This document shows, one piece after another, positions 63,740 through 64,000 of a stretch of DNA of 64,000 nt. A program made the position numbers and the translations under genes. The notes under the pieces are model-generated. The model was not told the DNA's origin. It was given only the letters and a program-made list of their open reading frames with translations, and searched no databases. The DNA comes from Rhodocyclaceae bacterium (GTDB lineage: Bacteria; Pseudomonadota; Gammaproteobacteria; Burkholderiales; Rhodocyclaceae): assembly GCA_030824275.1 (NCBI GenBank), contig JAVBXY010000021.1, positions 25,719 to 89,718 on the forward strand, given 5' to 3'. How positions within the stretch are numbered: position 1 is the stretch's first letter; each line of letters starts with the position of its first letter.

Positions 63740-63883
63740 GTGCACAACCGAGTGGCGAGCATGAGTCGGCGAGAGAACTGCTGCGACAACGCGGTTATCG
63801 AGAGTTTCTTCCAGCGACTCAAGCGCAAGCGCATCCGTCGAAAAATCTATACGGACCGAGAGGAGGCGCGCCGCGACATCTGA
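63740..63883 (+). pseudogene. IS3-family transposase (OrfB) C-terminal remnant
   Basis: The frame around 63761 encodes MSRRENCCDNAVIESFFQRL, then KRKRIRRKIYTDREEARRDI, which is the final DDE segment of an IS3-type OrfB (the DN..ESF region with the catalytic Glu). Sequence before about 63740 no longer matches, and the frame stops at 63881-63883 because a second IS starts at about 63882: only the first T of the stop codon is original. Confidence 0.85.
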
Positions 63884-64000
63884 GCCTGTCCGAAATTTTG
63901 TGTGTGAGGCATACCATGTTGAAAAGGAGCATGTATGCCAAGCAAGACCCGCAAAAAGAAGCCGGCAGTGACGCTGCCGAGTATCCCGAAAGAAATCATT
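63882..64000 (+). mobile_element. IS256-type insertion sequence, left end
   Basis: GAGCCTGTCCGAAATTTTGT begins at 63882, resembling terminal inverted repeats of IS256-family elements, and is followed after about 50 bp by a transposase start. The element runs beyond the window. It has split the IS3 transposase remnant. Confidence 0.75.
63935..64000 (+). CDS. IS256/mutator-family transposase, N-terminal fragment
   Basis: 22 codons to the window end: MPSKTRKKKPAVTLPSIPKE, then II. The basic start followed by LP-IPKE is characteristic of IS256-family transposases. AGGAG lies before the start. The catalytic region is outside the window. Confidence 0.7.
   Translation, partial: MPSKTRKKKPAVTLPSIPKEII

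Overview
The window is GC-rich chromosomal DNA from a Gram-negative bacterium, most likely a betaproteobacterium (Rhodocyclales-like). Supporting signs are a Coq7-type ubiquinone hydroxylase, a diheme c4-type cytochrome, type IV pilus genes, the gene order ffh / ypjD-like / corC-like, an aspS-nudB neighbourhood, argB next to slmA, and a groE operon with both a sigma-32 promoter and a CIRCE operator. The species cannot be named from this sequence alone.

Layout. 0-5 kb: the start of dacB, then a catabolic group (acetoacetyl-CoA synthetase, flavin reductase, IclR regulator, cytochrome P450). 5-10 kb: NnrU-like protein, pirin, PAS-GGDEF diguanylate cyclase, rubredoxin, groES-groEL. 10-16 kb: a c-di-GMP-I riboswitch ahead of an unknown membrane protein, then a TctDE-like two-component system and a DUF4212/sodium symporter pair. 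16-22 kb: TPR protein and the trehalose operon otsA-otsB-GH15. 22-24.4 kb: a second DUF4212/symporter pair on the minus strand. 24.7-32.3 kb: tRNA-Phe, hemA, prfA, prmC, cytochrome c, engB, hemB, slmA, argB. 32.3-40.9 kb: hsp20, an ECF sigma/anti-sigma pair, a CWC zinc-finger-like protein, a cupin, and a six-gene minus-strand operon that joins a copper-type bufferin system (bufA, bufB, bufC, doxX) to a chemoreceptor and a GGDEF-EAL phosphodiesterase. 40.9-55.1 kb: nudB, barstar, secreted RNase, aspS, pilD, pilC, corC-like, ypjD-like, ffh, lytic transglycosylase, proS, rppH, CNP1-like, coq7, OsmC. 55.2-55.8 kb: a candidate small RNA and two tRNA-Lys genes.

55.75-63.66 kb is an integrative element inserted in tRNA-Lys(CUU), bounded by 47-bp direct repeats. 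It carries an integrase, a phage GpA-type rolling-circle replication protein, XRE regulators, small phage-like proteins and two toxin-antitoxin modules, but no capsid or tail genes, so it looks like a satellite. Beyond it is an IS3-type transposase remnant cut by the left end of an IS256-type element that runs off the window.

Two observations stand out. First, a 24-bp dispersed repeat (AAAAGTCGGCGCTGGCG, two free bases, ACGGC) occurs 14 times between 2.4 and 52.2 kb, in both orientations, both between genes and in frame inside them, and four times sharing bases with a stop codon. It is absent from the integrated element. Second, the bufferin operon is translationally coupled to a chemoreceptor followed by a c-di-GMP phosphodiesterase, which suggests that metal handling and motility or biofilm signalling are wired together.
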